45,223 nucleotides of DNA, taken from the NCBI RefSeq assembly GCF_014654205.1, contig NZ_BNAW01000067.1:1-45223 (forward strand), written 5' to 3'. Position 1 is the stretch's first letter, and every line of letters begins with the position of its first letter. The position numbers were made by a program, and so were the translations under genes. This document shows, one piece after another, positions 25,172 through 33,640 of this stretch. This DNA comes from Amycolatopsis bullii (GTDB lineage: Bacteria; Actinomycetota; Actinomycetes; Mycobacteriales; Pseudonocardiaceae). Under the pieces are notes generated by a model. It saw only the letters and a list, made by a program, of their open reading frames with translations. It searched no databases and had not been told where the DNA came from.

Positions 25172-26383
25172 ATGACGACCGGCGAAATCGTCGAGGTGGC
25201 GGAGGACTTCGCGCAGGACGCGCACCTGTTCGCGGAGATGCTGCGCGGGGGCGGCCCGGTGCGCCGCGTGCGGCTGCCACCGCGCGGGCTGCCGGCCTAC
25301 GTGGTCACCGGGTTCGCCGAGGCGCGGGCGCTGCTGTCGGATCCGCGGCTGCGGAAGAACAGCCAGGGCATCCGCGAGGTGTTCGAAGCGAAGCTGCCGC
25401 CGGAAGCGCTGCAGAACGGACTGGGACAGGACCTGAGCTGGCACATGCTCAACTCGGACCCGCCGGACCACACCCGGCTGCGGAAGCTGGTGAACAAGGC
25501 GTTCACCGCGCGGACGGTGGCCCGGCTGCGGCCGCGGGTCGAGGAGATCACCGCGGAGCTGCTGGACGCGCTGGCCGGGCAGGAGCGGGCCGACCTGGTG
25601 GCCTCGTTCGCCGCGCCCCTGCCGATCACGGTGATCTGCGAGCTGCTCGGGGTGCGCGAGGAGGACCGCACGGAGTTCTCCGGCTGGTCCAAGACACTGC
25701 TGAGCGCGGCGGTGCACCCGGAGCAGATCCAGGCCGCGGCGGCGAGCATGTTCGCCTACCTGACCGACCTGATCGCCCAGAAACGCGCCGAGCCGGCCGA
25801 GGACCTGCTGTCGGACCTGGTGCACGCGAGCGACGACGGGGATTCGCTGTCCGAGCCCGAGCTGGTGTCGATGGCGTTCCTGCTGCTGGTGGCGGGCCAC
25901 GAGACAACGGTCAACCTGATCGCCAACGGCGTGCTGGCGCTGCTGCGCGAGCCGGAGCAGCTGGCCCGCCTGCGCGCGGAGCCGGAGCTGCTGCCGGGCG
26001 CGGTCGAGGAGTTCCTGCGCTTCGACGGCCCGATCCACCTGGCGACGCTGCGGTTCACCGCGGAGCCGGTGGAGGTGGCCGGCGTGACCATTCCGGCGGG
26101 CGAGTTCGTCCTGGTCTCGCTGCTGGGCGCGAACCGCGACGCGGAGCGGTACCCGGAGCCGGACAAGCTCGACATCACCCGCGCGGCCGGCGGGCACCTG
26201 GCGTTCGGCCACGGGATCCACTATTGCGTGGGAGCGCCGCTGGCCCGGCTGGAGGCGGAGATCGCGATCGGGGGCCTGCTGGAGCGGTTCCCGGACCTCG
26301 CGCTGGACGCCAAGCCGGATGAGCTGGTGTACCGGACGAGCTCGCTGGTCCACGGCTTGGAAGTGCTGCCGGTCCGTCTCTGA
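25172..26383 (+). CDS. Cytochrome P450
   Basis: A 403-aa soluble bacterial P450. The I-helix oxygen-binding motif is AGHETT, the K-helix ExxR is in AVEEFLRFDGP, and the haem loop is FGHGIHYCVGAPLARLE with the thiolate ligand Cys352. The early segment HMLNSDPPDHTRLRKLVNKA is the B-C region typical of CYP105/107-type enzymes. No redox partner gene is next to it and no biosynthetic cluster surrounds it, so the substrate is open. ATG at 25172; the ribosome site is weak. It follows the SRPBCC gene by 24 nt and is followed 11 nt later by a palindromic repeat. Confidence 0.93.
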   Translation: MTTGEIVEVAEDFAQDAHLFAEMLRGGGPVRRVRLPPRGLPAYVVTGFAEARALLSDPRLRKNSQGIREVFEAKLPPEALQNGLGQDLSWHMLNSDPPDHTRLRKLVNKAFTARTVARLRPRVEEITAELLDALAGQERADLVASFAAPLPITVICELLGVREEDRTEFSGWSKTLLSAAVHPEQIQAAAASMFAYLTDLIAQKRAEPAEDLLSDLVHASDDGDSLSEPELVSMAFLLLVAGHETTVNLIANGVLALLREPEQLARLRAEPELLPGAVEEFLRFDGPIHLATLRFTAEPVEVAGVTIPAGEFVLVSLLGANRDAERYPEPDKLDITRAAGGHLAFGHGIHYCVGAPLARLEAEIAIGGLLERFPDLALDAKPDELVYRTSSLVHGLEVLPVRL

Positions 26384-26393
26384 GCCGCACCGC

Positions 26394-26441
26394 GGTCGTG
26401 AGTGGCAAAGCGGGCTAGAACCCTCCTTACCACTCACGACC
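26394..26441. repeat. 3'-end palindromic repeat, copy 1
   Basis: GGTCGTGAGTGG (26394-26405) and CCACTCACGACC (26430-26441) flank a 24-nt loop with a GGG/CCC inner pairing. It starts 11 nt after the P450 stop. Two further copies are at 32722 and 44920. Confidence 0.85.
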
Positions 26442-26583
26442 GGCTGCGGAGGGTTGTGGAGCCGGCCCGCGCGAGCCGCCTGCCTCCGCGGCTCGGGCCG
26501 GGCGAGGCCGTGTCGTAGGCTCCGCCTTGCTCCCCGCCACCACCCTCGACGGAGGCGCTTCGGGCCACTGTTTTAATGCGAGG

Positions 26584-27864
26584 ATGGACTCCGCCGACCT
26601 GCTCGCCCTCGACGCCCAGCACGTCTGGCACCCGTACGCGCCCATGCCCGCGAAGGTGCCGTCCCTGCTGGTCACCGAAGCGAGCGGCGTCCGGCTGAGG
26701 CTGGCCGACGGGCGCGAGCTCGTCGACGGGATGTCCTCGTGGTGGTCGGCCGTCCACGGGTACCGGCACCCCGTGCTCGACGCCGCCCTCGCCGCCCAGG
26801 CCGGGCGGATGAGCCACGTCATGTTCGGCGGGCTCACCCACGAACCCGCCATCACCCTCGCCAAGACCCTCGCCGACCTCAGCCCCGACGGCCTCGAGCA
26901 CGTCTTCCTCTGCGACTCCGGCTCCGTCTCCGTCGAAGTCGCCGTCAAGATGTGCCTGCAGTACCAGCGTTCCCGCGGGCGCACCGGCAAGCACAAGCTG
27001 CTCACCTGGCGCGGCGGCTACCACGGCGACACCGTCACCCCGATGAGCGTCTGCGACCCCGAAGGCGGCATGCACTCGCTCTGGCGCGGGGTCCTGCCCG
27101 AACAGATCTTCGTGCCCGCGCCGCCGTCCGGTTTCGACACCCCGCCCGATCAGTCCTATGTGGATACTCTGGCCGCGGAAATCGAGCGGCACCAAGGCGA
27201 ACTCGCCGCCGTGATCGTCGAGCCCGTGGTGCAGGGCGCCGGCGGAATGCGGTTCCACCACCCCGCCTATCTGCGCGCCCTCCGCGAAATCACCGAAGCG
27301 CACGACGTGCTGCTGATCTTCGACGAGATCGCGACCGGCTTCGGCCGCACCGGCGCCCTGTTCGCGGCCGAACACGCCGGGGTCACGCCCGACGTCATGT
27401 GCGTCGGCAAGGCGCTCACCGGTGGCTACCTGAGCATGGCCGCCGCCCTGTGCACCCCGGAAGTCGCCGACGGCATCGCGCGCGGCGAACTGCCCGTCCT
27501 CGCGCACGGCCCGACCTTCATGGGCAACCCCCTCGCATCGGCCGTCGCCAACGCCTCCCTCGGCCTCCTCGCCGACGGCCGCTGGCGCAGCGACGTCACC
27601 CGGATCGAGAAGGCAATGCTCGACGGGCTGGCCGCGGCGCGCGACCTGCCCGCCGTCACCGACGTGCGGGTGCTGGGCGGGATCGGCGTGCTGCAGCTCG
27701 ACCACCCCGTCGACATGGCCGTCGCCACCGAAGTCGTCACCGCGCACGGTGCTTGGCTGCGGCCGTTCCGGGACCTCGTCTACGCCATGCCGCCGTACGT
27801 TTCGACTGACGACGACCTCGCCGTGATCACCCGCGCGATGCTCGCGGTCGCCGAAAAGGCCTGA
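26584..27864 (+). CDS. bioA: Adenosylmethionine-8-amino-7-oxononanoate aminotransferase
   Basis: A 426-aa PLP enzyme of biotin synthesis that converts KAPA to DAPA with S-adenosylmethionine as amino donor. Family marks are the near-N-terminal HVWHPYAPM, GMSSWWSAVHGY, the CDSGSVSVEVAVKM phosphate loop, FDEIATGFGRTG with the PLP-ring Asp, and the Schiff-base Lys276 in VGKALTGGYLS. The ATG at 26584 gives MDSADLLALDAQHVWHPY. GCGAGG lies just before it and TTTAAT about 9 nt upstream. The usual partner bioF is not in the window; the next genes are two transporter-carbonic anhydrase fusions. Confidence 0.95.
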   Translation: MDSADLLALDAQHVWHPYAPMPAKVPSLLVTEASGVRLRLADGRELVDGMSSWWSAVHGYRHPVLDAALAAQAGRMSHVMFGGLTHEPAITLAKTLADLSPDGLEHVFLCDSGSVSVEVAVKMCLQYQRSRGRTGKHKLLTWRGGYHGDTVTPMSVCDPEGGMHSLWRGVLPEQIFVPAPPSGFDTPPDQSYVDTLAAEIERHQGELAAVIVEPVVQGAGGMRFHHPAYLRALREITEAHDVLLIFDEIATGFGRTGALFAAEHAGVTPDVMCVGKALTGGYLSMAAALCTPEVADGIARGELPVLAHGPTFMGNPLASAVANASLGLLADGRWRSDVTRIEKAMLDGLAAARDLPAVTDVRVLGGIGVLQLDHPVDMAVATEVVTAHGAWLRPFRDLVYAMPPYVSTDDDLAVITRAMLAVAEKA

Positions 27865-28033
27865 ATTCAGCACATCGGGTGTGACCACCGGCACACCGAG
27901 ACCCGAAGGTCCCTCACCGTCGCCCTGCGTGGCAGAGCATGATCGAAACCACGCGAACGGTCGAGGCGGTAAGTGTGAAAGGCCGGGAAACCAGGTCCGT
28001 CCTGTGCCCGCGGGAACGCGAGAAATGCTTGCG

Positions 28034-28046
28034 TAGCGGACATTTC
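28034..28046 (+). promoter_or_regulatory. Shared upstream box of SulP-carbonic anhydrase gene 1
   Basis: TAGCGGACATTTC lies 25 nt before the ATG and recurs exactly before the second fusion gene, followed in both by a similar CG-N-TTTC. The rest of 27865-28071 shows no gene. The conserved box is probably a promoter element or regulator site common to both genes. Confidence 0.55.
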
Positions 28047-28071
28047 GCCCGGTTTCGGCGATCCTGCCCCC

Positions 28072-30303
28072 ATGATCGAGATCGTTCGTGGCGAACACGA
28101 CACCGGACCCCCGAAGCCCGCCCCGCACCTGGAGAACCTCAAGCACGACTTCCTCGCGTCGATCGTCGTCTTCCTCGTCGCCGTCCCCCTGTCCCTCGGC
28201 GTGGCCTTCGCCGCCGGGGCGCCGCTGCTGTCCGGCCTGATCTCCGCCGTCGTCGGCGGGCTGGTCGCGAGCCTCCTCGGCGGATCGCCTCTGCAGGTCA
28301 GCGGCCCCTCCGCCGCCCTCACCGTGGTGCTGGCCGACACGATCGCCACCCACGGCTGGCCCGTCACCTGCGCGATCACCGTCGCCGCGGGCCTGTTCCA
28401 GATCCTCTTCGGCCTCACCCGGGCCGCCCGCGCGGCGCTCGCCGTCTCGCCGGCCATCGTGCACGGCCTGCTCGCCGGCATCGGCGTGACCCTGGTGCTC
28501 GGGCAGCTGCACGTCGTCCTCGGCGGCTCGGCGCAGGGTTCCGCGCTCGCCAACGTCCTGGCGCTGCCGGGGCAGGTGGCCGCGCACCACGACCAGGCCG
28601 TGCTGATCGGCGTCGTCACCCTCGGCGTCCTGCTGGCCTGGCCGCGGCTGCCGAAAGCCGTCCGCCGGGTGCCCGCGCCGCTCGCCGCCGTCGCCCTGGC
28701 CACCGGCCTGTCCGTCGCGACCGGCATGAGCCTGCCGCGCGTCGACCTCCCCGCCGGGCTGCCGGCCCTGCACATCGTCCCGCGGCTGCCGGACGGCGGC
28801 TGGGGGAGCTTCGCCGTCGCCGCGGTCACCATCGCGCTCATCGCCGGCCTGGAGAGCCTGCTGTCGGCGGTCTCGGTGGACAAGCTCCGTGGCGGCCCGC
28901 GCACCGACCTCGACCGCGAACTCGTCGGGCAGGGCGCGGCGAACGTCGCCGCCGGCGCGCTCGGCGGGTTCCCCGTCACCGGCGTCATCGTGCGCAGCAT
29001 GACCAACTACGAGGCCGGCGCGCGCACCCGCGCGTCGTCGATCCTGCACTGCGCCTGGATCCTCGCCGCCTGTCTGCTGCTCACCGGCGTGCTGCGGCTG
29101 ATCCCGCTGGCCGCGCTGGCCGCGTTACTGGTGTACGTCGGCACGAAGCTGGTGAACCTCCACCGGCTCAAGGAGGTCCGCCGGCACGGCGACCTGCCGG
29201 TGTACGTCGTCACGCTGGCCGGCGCGGTGGCCGTCAACCTGCTCACCGGGGTGGCGGCGGGGATCCTGCTGGCGCTCGCGCTGATGCTGCGGCGGATGAT
29301 CTTCTCCGGCATCCACGTCGAGCAGGACGGCGACCGCCACCGCGTCGTCATCGAAGGCGCGCTGACGTTCCTGTCCGTGCCGCGGCTGACCCGCGTGCTC
29401 GCCGACGTGCCGCCGCACGCCGAGGTCACCCTCGAGCTGCTCGTCGACTACCTCGACCACGCCGCGTTCGACTGCCTGCGCGGCTGGCAGCAGGCGCACG
29501 CGGGGCCGGTCACCGTCGACGAGATCGGGCACCCGTGGTTCGAACGCGGCCGCTCGGGTGAGCCGACCGTGCGCCGCAGCGTCGCCGCGCGCGTGGTGCC
29601 GCGGTGGCTCGCGCCGTGGTCGCAGTGGCAGGCCGAGCACGTCGTGCTGCCCGCCCAGCGCACCGCCAGCTCGCTGCTGTGCCGCGGTGCTTCGGAGTTC
29701 CAGCGCCGCACGGCGCCGTTGCTGCGCGAGACGTGGGACGGGCTGGCGCACGGCCAGCAGCCGCACACGCTGTTCATCACCTGCGGCGACGCGCGGATCG
29801 TGCCGAACCTGATCACCACCAGCGGGCCGGGCGACCTGTTCACCGTGCGGAACATCGGCAACCTCGTGCCGCCCGCCGACGGCACCGACTCGTCGGTCGG
29901 GGCGGCGATCGAGTACGCCGTCGGCGTGCTGGAAGTCGCCGAAATCGTGGTGTGCGGGCATTCCGGCTGCGGCGCGATGAAGGCGCTGCTCGGCCGGGCT
30001 CCGGACGGGTTCGACCAGCTCGGCAGCTGGCTGCGGCACGGCGAAGCGACGCTCCGGCGCCGCAGCCGCGAGGCACCGCTGCTGGTCGGCGGCGAGCGGC
30101 CGGCCGCCGAGGCCGACCAGCTCGCGCTGCAGAACGTCGTGCAGCAGCTGGAAACCCTGCGCGGCTACCCGGTGGTCGCCGCCGCACTGGACCGCGGCGC
30201 GCTGCGGCTCACCGGGATGTACTTCGACGTCGGTGCCGCGCAAGTGTCCCTTTTGGACGATGCGGCACGCGGGTTCGTCCCCGCGGGGGCGCTGGAGCAC
30301 TGA
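28072..30303 (+). CDS. SulP transporter fused to beta-carbonic anhydrase, paralogue 1
   Basis: A 743-aa fusion. Residues ~20-415 are a SulP anion transporter with 10-12 helices, for example FLASIVVFLVAVPLSLGVAF, the LQVSGPSAALTVVLAD motif and ALGGFPVTGVIVRS. Residues ~420-490 are STAS-like (VIEGALTFLSVPRLTRVLAD). From ~540 there is a beta-carbonic anhydrase: LFITCGDARIVPNL with Cys571, Asp573 and Arg575, then CGHSGCGAM with His630 and Cys633. These are the zinc ligands and the Asp-Arg dyad, so the enzyme should be active. SulP-CA fusions are known as putative bicarbonate transporters. It lies between bioA and bioD with a close paralogue downstream. Confidence 0.93.
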   Translation: MIEIVRGEHDTGPPKPAPHLENLKHDFLASIVVFLVAVPLSLGVAFAAGAPLLSGLISAVVGGLVASLLGGSPLQVSGPSAALTVVLADTIATHGWPVTCAITVAAGLFQILFGLTRAARAALAVSPAIVHGLLAGIGVTLVLGQLHVVLGGSAQGSALANVLALPGQVAAHHDQAVLIGVVTLGVLLAWPRLPKAVRRVPAPLAAVALATGLSVATGMSLPRVDLPAGLPALHIVPRLPDGGWGSFAVAAVTIALIAGLESLLSAVSVDKLRGGPRTDLDRELVGQGAANVAAGALGGFPVTGVIVRSMTNYEAGARTRASSILHCAWILAACLLLTGVLRLIPLAALAALLVYVGTKLVNLHRLKEVRRHGDLPVYVVTLAGAVAVNLLTGVAAGILLALALMLRRMIFSGIHVEQDGDRHRVVIEGALTFLSVPRLTRVLADVPPHAEVTLELLVDYLDHAAFDCLRGWQQAHAGPVTVDEIGHPWFERGRSGEPTVRRSVAARVVPRWLAPWSQWQAEHVVLPAQRTASSLLCRGASEFQRRTAPLLRETWDGLAHGQQPHTLFITCGDARIVPNLITTSGPGDLFTVRNIGNLVPPADGTDSSVGAAIEYAVGVLEVAEIVVCGHSGCGAMKALLGRAPDGFDQLGSWLRHGEATLRRRSREAPLLVGGERPAAEADQLALQNVVQQLETLRGYPVVAAALDRGALRLTGMYFDVGAAQVSLLDDAARGFVPAGALEH

Positions 30304-30308
30304 TCCCG

Positions 30309-30342
30309 GCGAGCGCCCCAAGGCCACCCGTGGGGCGCTCGC
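30309..30342 (+). terminator. Terminator after SulP-CA gene 1
   Basis: Arms GCGAGCGCCCCA (30309-30320) and TGGGGCGCTCGC (30331-30342) are perfect around a 10-nt loop, 5 nt after the stop. The two paralogues therefore have separate transcripts. Confidence 0.8.
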
Positions 30343-30484
30343 GGGCCGGGTGAAAACCCTTGTATAGCCCCGAGTTTATCTATCGCTTGATCGAAAAGCG
30401 CCTGTTTCCAGCGTGTTAACGGCATGTCCGATTTATGACAAAAGGGTGAAATATCGCCAGTTCTTCACTCGAACGGGTGGAACA

Positions 30485-30497
30485 TAGCGGACATTTC
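30485..30497 (+). promoter_or_regulatory. Shared upstream box of SulP-CA gene 2 in an AT-rich region
   Basis: TAGCGGACATTTC is identical to the box before paralogue 1. The surrounding 30350-30500 is unusually AT-rich for this window. It also holds TGTC-N8-GACA (about 30424-30439) and an outward pair GTGAAAT (about 30447) / ATTTCAC (about 30493). These are candidate regulator sites. Confidence 0.55.
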
Positions 30498-30514
30498 ACT
30501 CGATTTCCGGTTGC

Positions 30515-32710
30515 ATGGCGATCATGAGACCCCTCGCCGTGCTCCGCCACGACCTGCCGGCCTCACTGGTCGTCTTCCTCGTAGCAGTCCCCCTGTCCCT
30601 CGGCATCGCCCTCGCTTCGGGCGCCCCGGTCGCCGCCGGGCTGGTCGCCGCCGTCGTCGGCGGCATCGTCGCCGGCGCGCTCGGCGGCTCCGCGCTCCAG
30701 GTGAGCGGGCCCGCCGCCGGCCTGACCGTGGTGATGGCCGAAACCATCCAGACGTTCGGGTGGGCGGTCACCTGCGCGATCACCGTCGCCGCCGGCGCGT
30801 GCCAGATCCTGCTGGGGCTGAGCCGCATCGCGCGGGCCGCGCTGGCCATCTCGCCGGCGATCGTGCACGGTATGCTGGCCGGTATCGGCGTCACGATCGT
30901 GCTCGGCCAGCTGCACGTCATCCTCGGCGGCAAGGCCCAGAGCTCGGCCGTGGAGAACGTCGCCGAGCTGCCCGCCCAGATCGTCGCCCACCACGACTCG
31001 GCCACCATCGTCGGCCTGCTCACCATCGGCCTGCTGCTGATCTGGCCGAAGCTGCCGTCCGTCGTCCGCAAGGTGCCGGGGCCGCTCGCCGCGATCGCGG
31101 TGGCGACCGTGGTGTCGGTCGCCTTCGGGATGACGCTCCCGCGCGTCGAACTGCCCGGCGACCTGCTGAACATCCACCTCGTCCCGCAGCTGCCGGACGG
31201 CTGGGGCGGGTTCGCCCTCGCCGTCGTCACGATCGCGCTGATCGCCAGCGTGGAGAGCCTGCTTTCGGCGGTCGCCGTCGACCGCATGCACACCGGGCCG
31301 CGCGCCAACCTCGACCGCGAGCTGGTCGGCCAGGGCACCGCCAACATGGTCTCCGGCGCGCTGGGCGGCCTGCCCGTCACCGGCGTCATCGTCCGCAGCT
31401 CCACCAACGTTGCCGCCGGGGCGAAGTCCCGGGCGTCGGCGGTGCTGCACGGCGTCTGGGTGCTGCTGTTCGTCGTCCTGCTCGCCGGGCTGATCGAGAG
31501 CATCCCGCTGGCCGCGCTGGCCGGGCTGCTGGTGCACGTCGGCGCGAAGCTGGTCAACCCCGGGCACATGAAAACCGTGCTGGCGCACGGGGATCTGCCG
31601 GTGTACCTGCTCACCCTCGGCGGGGTCGTCGTCTTCGACCTGCTGACCGGCGTGCTCGCGGGCATCGGGCTGGCGGTGGTGCTGATGCTGCGGCGCACGG
31701 TCTGGTCGGGCATTCACATCGAAAGGGAAAGCACAGGGCGCGAGGGTGAAGACTGGCGCGTCGTCGTCGAAGGCGTCCTGACGTTCCTGTCGGTGCCGCG
31801 GCTGTCGAAGGTGCTCGGGAGCATCCCGGGTGGGGTGACGGTGCGGCTGGAGCTGGTCGTGGACTACCTGGACCACGCCGCGTTCGAGAGCCTGCACACC
31901 TGGCAGACGGCGCACGAACGGGCGGGCGGCACGGTGGAGGTCGACGAGGTCGGCCACCCGTGGTTCGGCGAGGGCAAGGCGGGCCGCCCGACCCGGTCCC
32001 GGATCGCCGCGCGCCGGGCGGTGCCGCGCTGGCTCGCGCCGTGGTCGGAGTGGCAGGCGGCGGAGGGGGTCGACATCCCGGCCCAGCAGACCCGCCGCGG
32101 CGCCACGGAGTTCCACCGCCGGGCCGCGCCGCTGCTGCGCGACACGCTGTCGGGCCTGGCCGACGGCCAGCGCCCCCGCACGCTGTTCATCACCTGCGGC
32201 GACTCGCGGATCGTGCCGAACCTGATCACCACCAGCGGGCCGGGTGACCTGTTCACCATCCGCAACATCGGCAACCTGGTCCCGCCGGGGCAGGCCGACA
32301 CGTCGATGAACGCGTCGATCGAGTACGCGGTGGGCGTCCTCGGGGTGGCGGAGATCGTCGTCTGCGGCCATTCCTCCTGCGGCGCGATGGCGGCGCTGGC
32401 GGACGGCCCGCCTCCGGGGCCGTTGTCGGCCTGGCTGCGCCACGCGGAGCCGAGCGCGCACCGGCTGGGCTCGGCCACGCTGGACGGCGCCGTCCCGGAT
32501 CGGGAGGGCGACCGGCTGGCGCTGCACAACGTGCTCCAGCAGCTGGAGCACCTGCGCGAGTACCCGGCGGTGGCGGCGGCGGAGTCGGCCGGGAAGCTCC
32601 AGCTGACGGCGATGTACTTCCACGTCGGCAACGCGCAGGTGTACCTGTTCGACGCGGCCGAGCGGACCTTCCGCCCGGCCGGGGCGCCGGTGGTGGTGCC
32701 GGGCGCCTGA
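30515..32710 (+). CDS. SulP transporter fused to beta-carbonic anhydrase, paralogue 2
   Basis: A 731-aa paralogue of the upstream gene with the same order: SulP membrane domain (DLPASLVVFLVAVPLSLGIA onwards, LQVSGPAAGLTVVMAE, ALGGLPVTGVIVRS), STAS-like segment (VVEGVLTFLSVPRLSKVLGS) and a C-terminal beta-carbonic anhydrase. Zinc ligands and dyad are Cys561, Asp563, Arg565 (CGDSR), His619 and Cys622 (GHSSCGAM). The N-terminal hydrophilic extension of paralogue 1 is missing. The start may be 30515 or the ATG at 30524, which lies at the same distance from the shared upstream box as in paralogue 1. It probably imports bicarbonate and interconverts it with CO2 at the inner face of the membrane. 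Confidence 0.93.
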   Translation: MAIMRPLAVLRHDLPASLVVFLVAVPLSLGIALASGAPVAAGLVAAVVGGIVAGALGGSALQVSGPAAGLTVVMAETIQTFGWAVTCAITVAAGACQILLGLSRIARAALAISPAIVHGMLAGIGVTIVLGQLHVILGGKAQSSAVENVAELPAQIVAHHDSATIVGLLTIGLLLIWPKLPSVVRKVPGPLAAIAVATVVSVAFGMTLPRVELPGDLLNIHLVPQLPDGWGGFALAVVTIALIASVESLLSAVAVDRMHTGPRANLDRELVGQGTANMVSGALGGLPVTGVIVRSSTNVAAGAKSRASAVLHGVWVLLFVVLLAGLIESIPLAALAGLLVHVGAKLVNPGHMKTVLAHGDLPVYLLTLGGVVVFDLLTGVLAGIGLAVVLMLRRTVWSGIHIERESTGREGEDWRVVVEGVLTFLSVPRLSKVLGSIPGGVTVRLELVVDYLDHAAFESLHTWQTAHERAGGTVEVDEVGHPWFGEGKAGRPTRSRIAARRAVPRWLAPWSEWQAAEGVDIPAQQTRRGATEFHRRAAPLLRDTLSGLADGQRPRTLFITCGDSRIVPNLITTSGPGDLFTIRNIGNLVPPGQADTSMNASIEYAVGVLGVAEIVVCGHSSCGAMAALADGPPPGPLSAWLRHAEPSAHRLGSATLDGAVPDREGDRLALHNVLQQLEHLREYPAVAAAESAGKLQLTAMYFHVGNAQVYLFDAAERTFRPAGAPVVVPGA

Positions 32711-32721
32711 CCCGCCGGCCG

Positions 32722-32769
32722 GCTCGTGAGTGGTGAGGCGGGTTGGAACCCGCTTTGCCACTCACGACC
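32722..32769. repeat. 3'-end palindromic repeat, copy 2
   Basis: CGTGAGTGG (32725-32733) and CCACTCACG (32758-32766) with an inner stem GCGGGTT/AACCCGC. It starts 12 nt after the SulP-CA 2 stop, as copy 1 does after the P450 gene. Confidence 0.85.
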
Positions 32770-32836
32770 GGCTGCGGCAGGTGTTGACCACGGCCCGCGT
32801 GCGCACCCGGGCAGGGAGTCACTATGTTGATGGCCC

Positions 32837-33562
32837 GTGACCATGCTGGTGATGACGGGGACCGGGACCGGGGTCGGCAAGACGATCACCACGGCGGCGA
32901 TCGCGGCCCTCGCGGCGGCCGGAGGGCAGCGGGTGGCCGTGCTGAAGCCGGCCCAGACCGGGGTGCGGCCCGACGAGCCCGGCGACCTCCAGGACGTCGT
33001 CCGCCTCGCGGGGCCGGACGTCACCACGCGCGAGCTGCGCCGCTACCCCGATCCGCTCTCCCCGGAAGCCGCCGCCCGGCGCAGCGGCCTGCCCACGCTC
33101 GATCCCGGCGAGATCGCCCAGGCCGCGTCCGACCTCGACACCGCGCACGACCTCACCCTCATCGAGGGCGCCGGCGGGCTGCTCGTGCGCTTCGACAGCG
33201 CCGGGGCGAGCCTCGCCGACGTCGCCTGGTCGCTCGGCTCGCTCGTGATCATCGTGGCCGAGGCCGGTCTCGGCACGCTCAACGCCACCGCGCTCACCGC
33301 CGAGGTCGCCGGCAAGCGCGGGCTGACCGTCGCCGGCGTGATCATCGGTGCCTGGCCGGCCGAGCCGGACCTCGCGGCACTGTCCAACCTCGAAGACCTC
33401 CCGGTCGCGGCCGGTGCGCCCCTGCTCGGCGTGCTGCCCGCCGGCCTCGGCCAGGCCTCCCGCGAGGACTTCCTGGCCGCCGCGCGCGCCGGGCTCTCGC
33501 CGTGGTTCGGCGGCGAATTCGACCCGGAGCTGTTCGCCGGGTGCGCTTCCGCCGGGAAGTGA
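32837..33562 (+). CDS. bioD: Dethiobiotin synthase
   Basis: A 241-aa P-loop enzyme that closes the ureido ring of dethiobiotin from DAPA, CO2 and ATP. The Walker A is TGTGTGVGKT near residues 7-16, followed by LKPAQTGVRPDEPGDL with the substrate-binding Lys, and IEGAGGLLVRFD as the Walker B-region glycine motif. AEAGLGTLNATALTAE is also family-typical. The GTG start is 8 nt after TATGTT (32823-32828), consistent with a leaderless message. It sits upstream of bioB but with 78 nt between and probably its own promoter. Confidence 0.94.
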   Translation: MTMLVMTGTGTGVGKTITTAAIAALAAAGGQRVAVLKPAQTGVRPDEPGDLQDVVRLAGPDVTTRELRRYPDPLSPEAAARRSGLPTLDPGEIAQAASDLDTAHDLTLIEGAGGLLVRFDSAGASLADVAWSLGSLVIIVAEAGLGTLNATALTAEVAGKRGLTVAGVIIGAWPAEPDLAALSNLEDLPVAAGAPLLGVLPAGLGQASREDFLAAARAGLSPWFGGEFDPELFAGCASAGK

Positions 33563-33640
33563 CCTGCATCGCTGTCCCCTCGACGCCGCTTCGTGCACGA
33601 TGAGGGGCGTTTGCCGCACCACCTCGATCAAGGAGCGCCC

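Noticed and set aside
24670..25173. N-terminal extension of the kinase-like protein to 25173
   Set aside because: It would overlap the whole SRPBCC gene on the other strand, and the extension has no family resemblance. The GTG at 24669 gives the expected start.
26434..29049. Long antisense reading frame over bioA and SulP-CA 1
   Set aside because: It is the usual high-GC shadow frame: Arg/Gly/Asp/His-rich low-complexity protein opposite two clear genes. The same holds for the long plus-strand frame at 2663-5635 opposite asnB and the minus-strand frame at 13779-15461 opposite qcrB.
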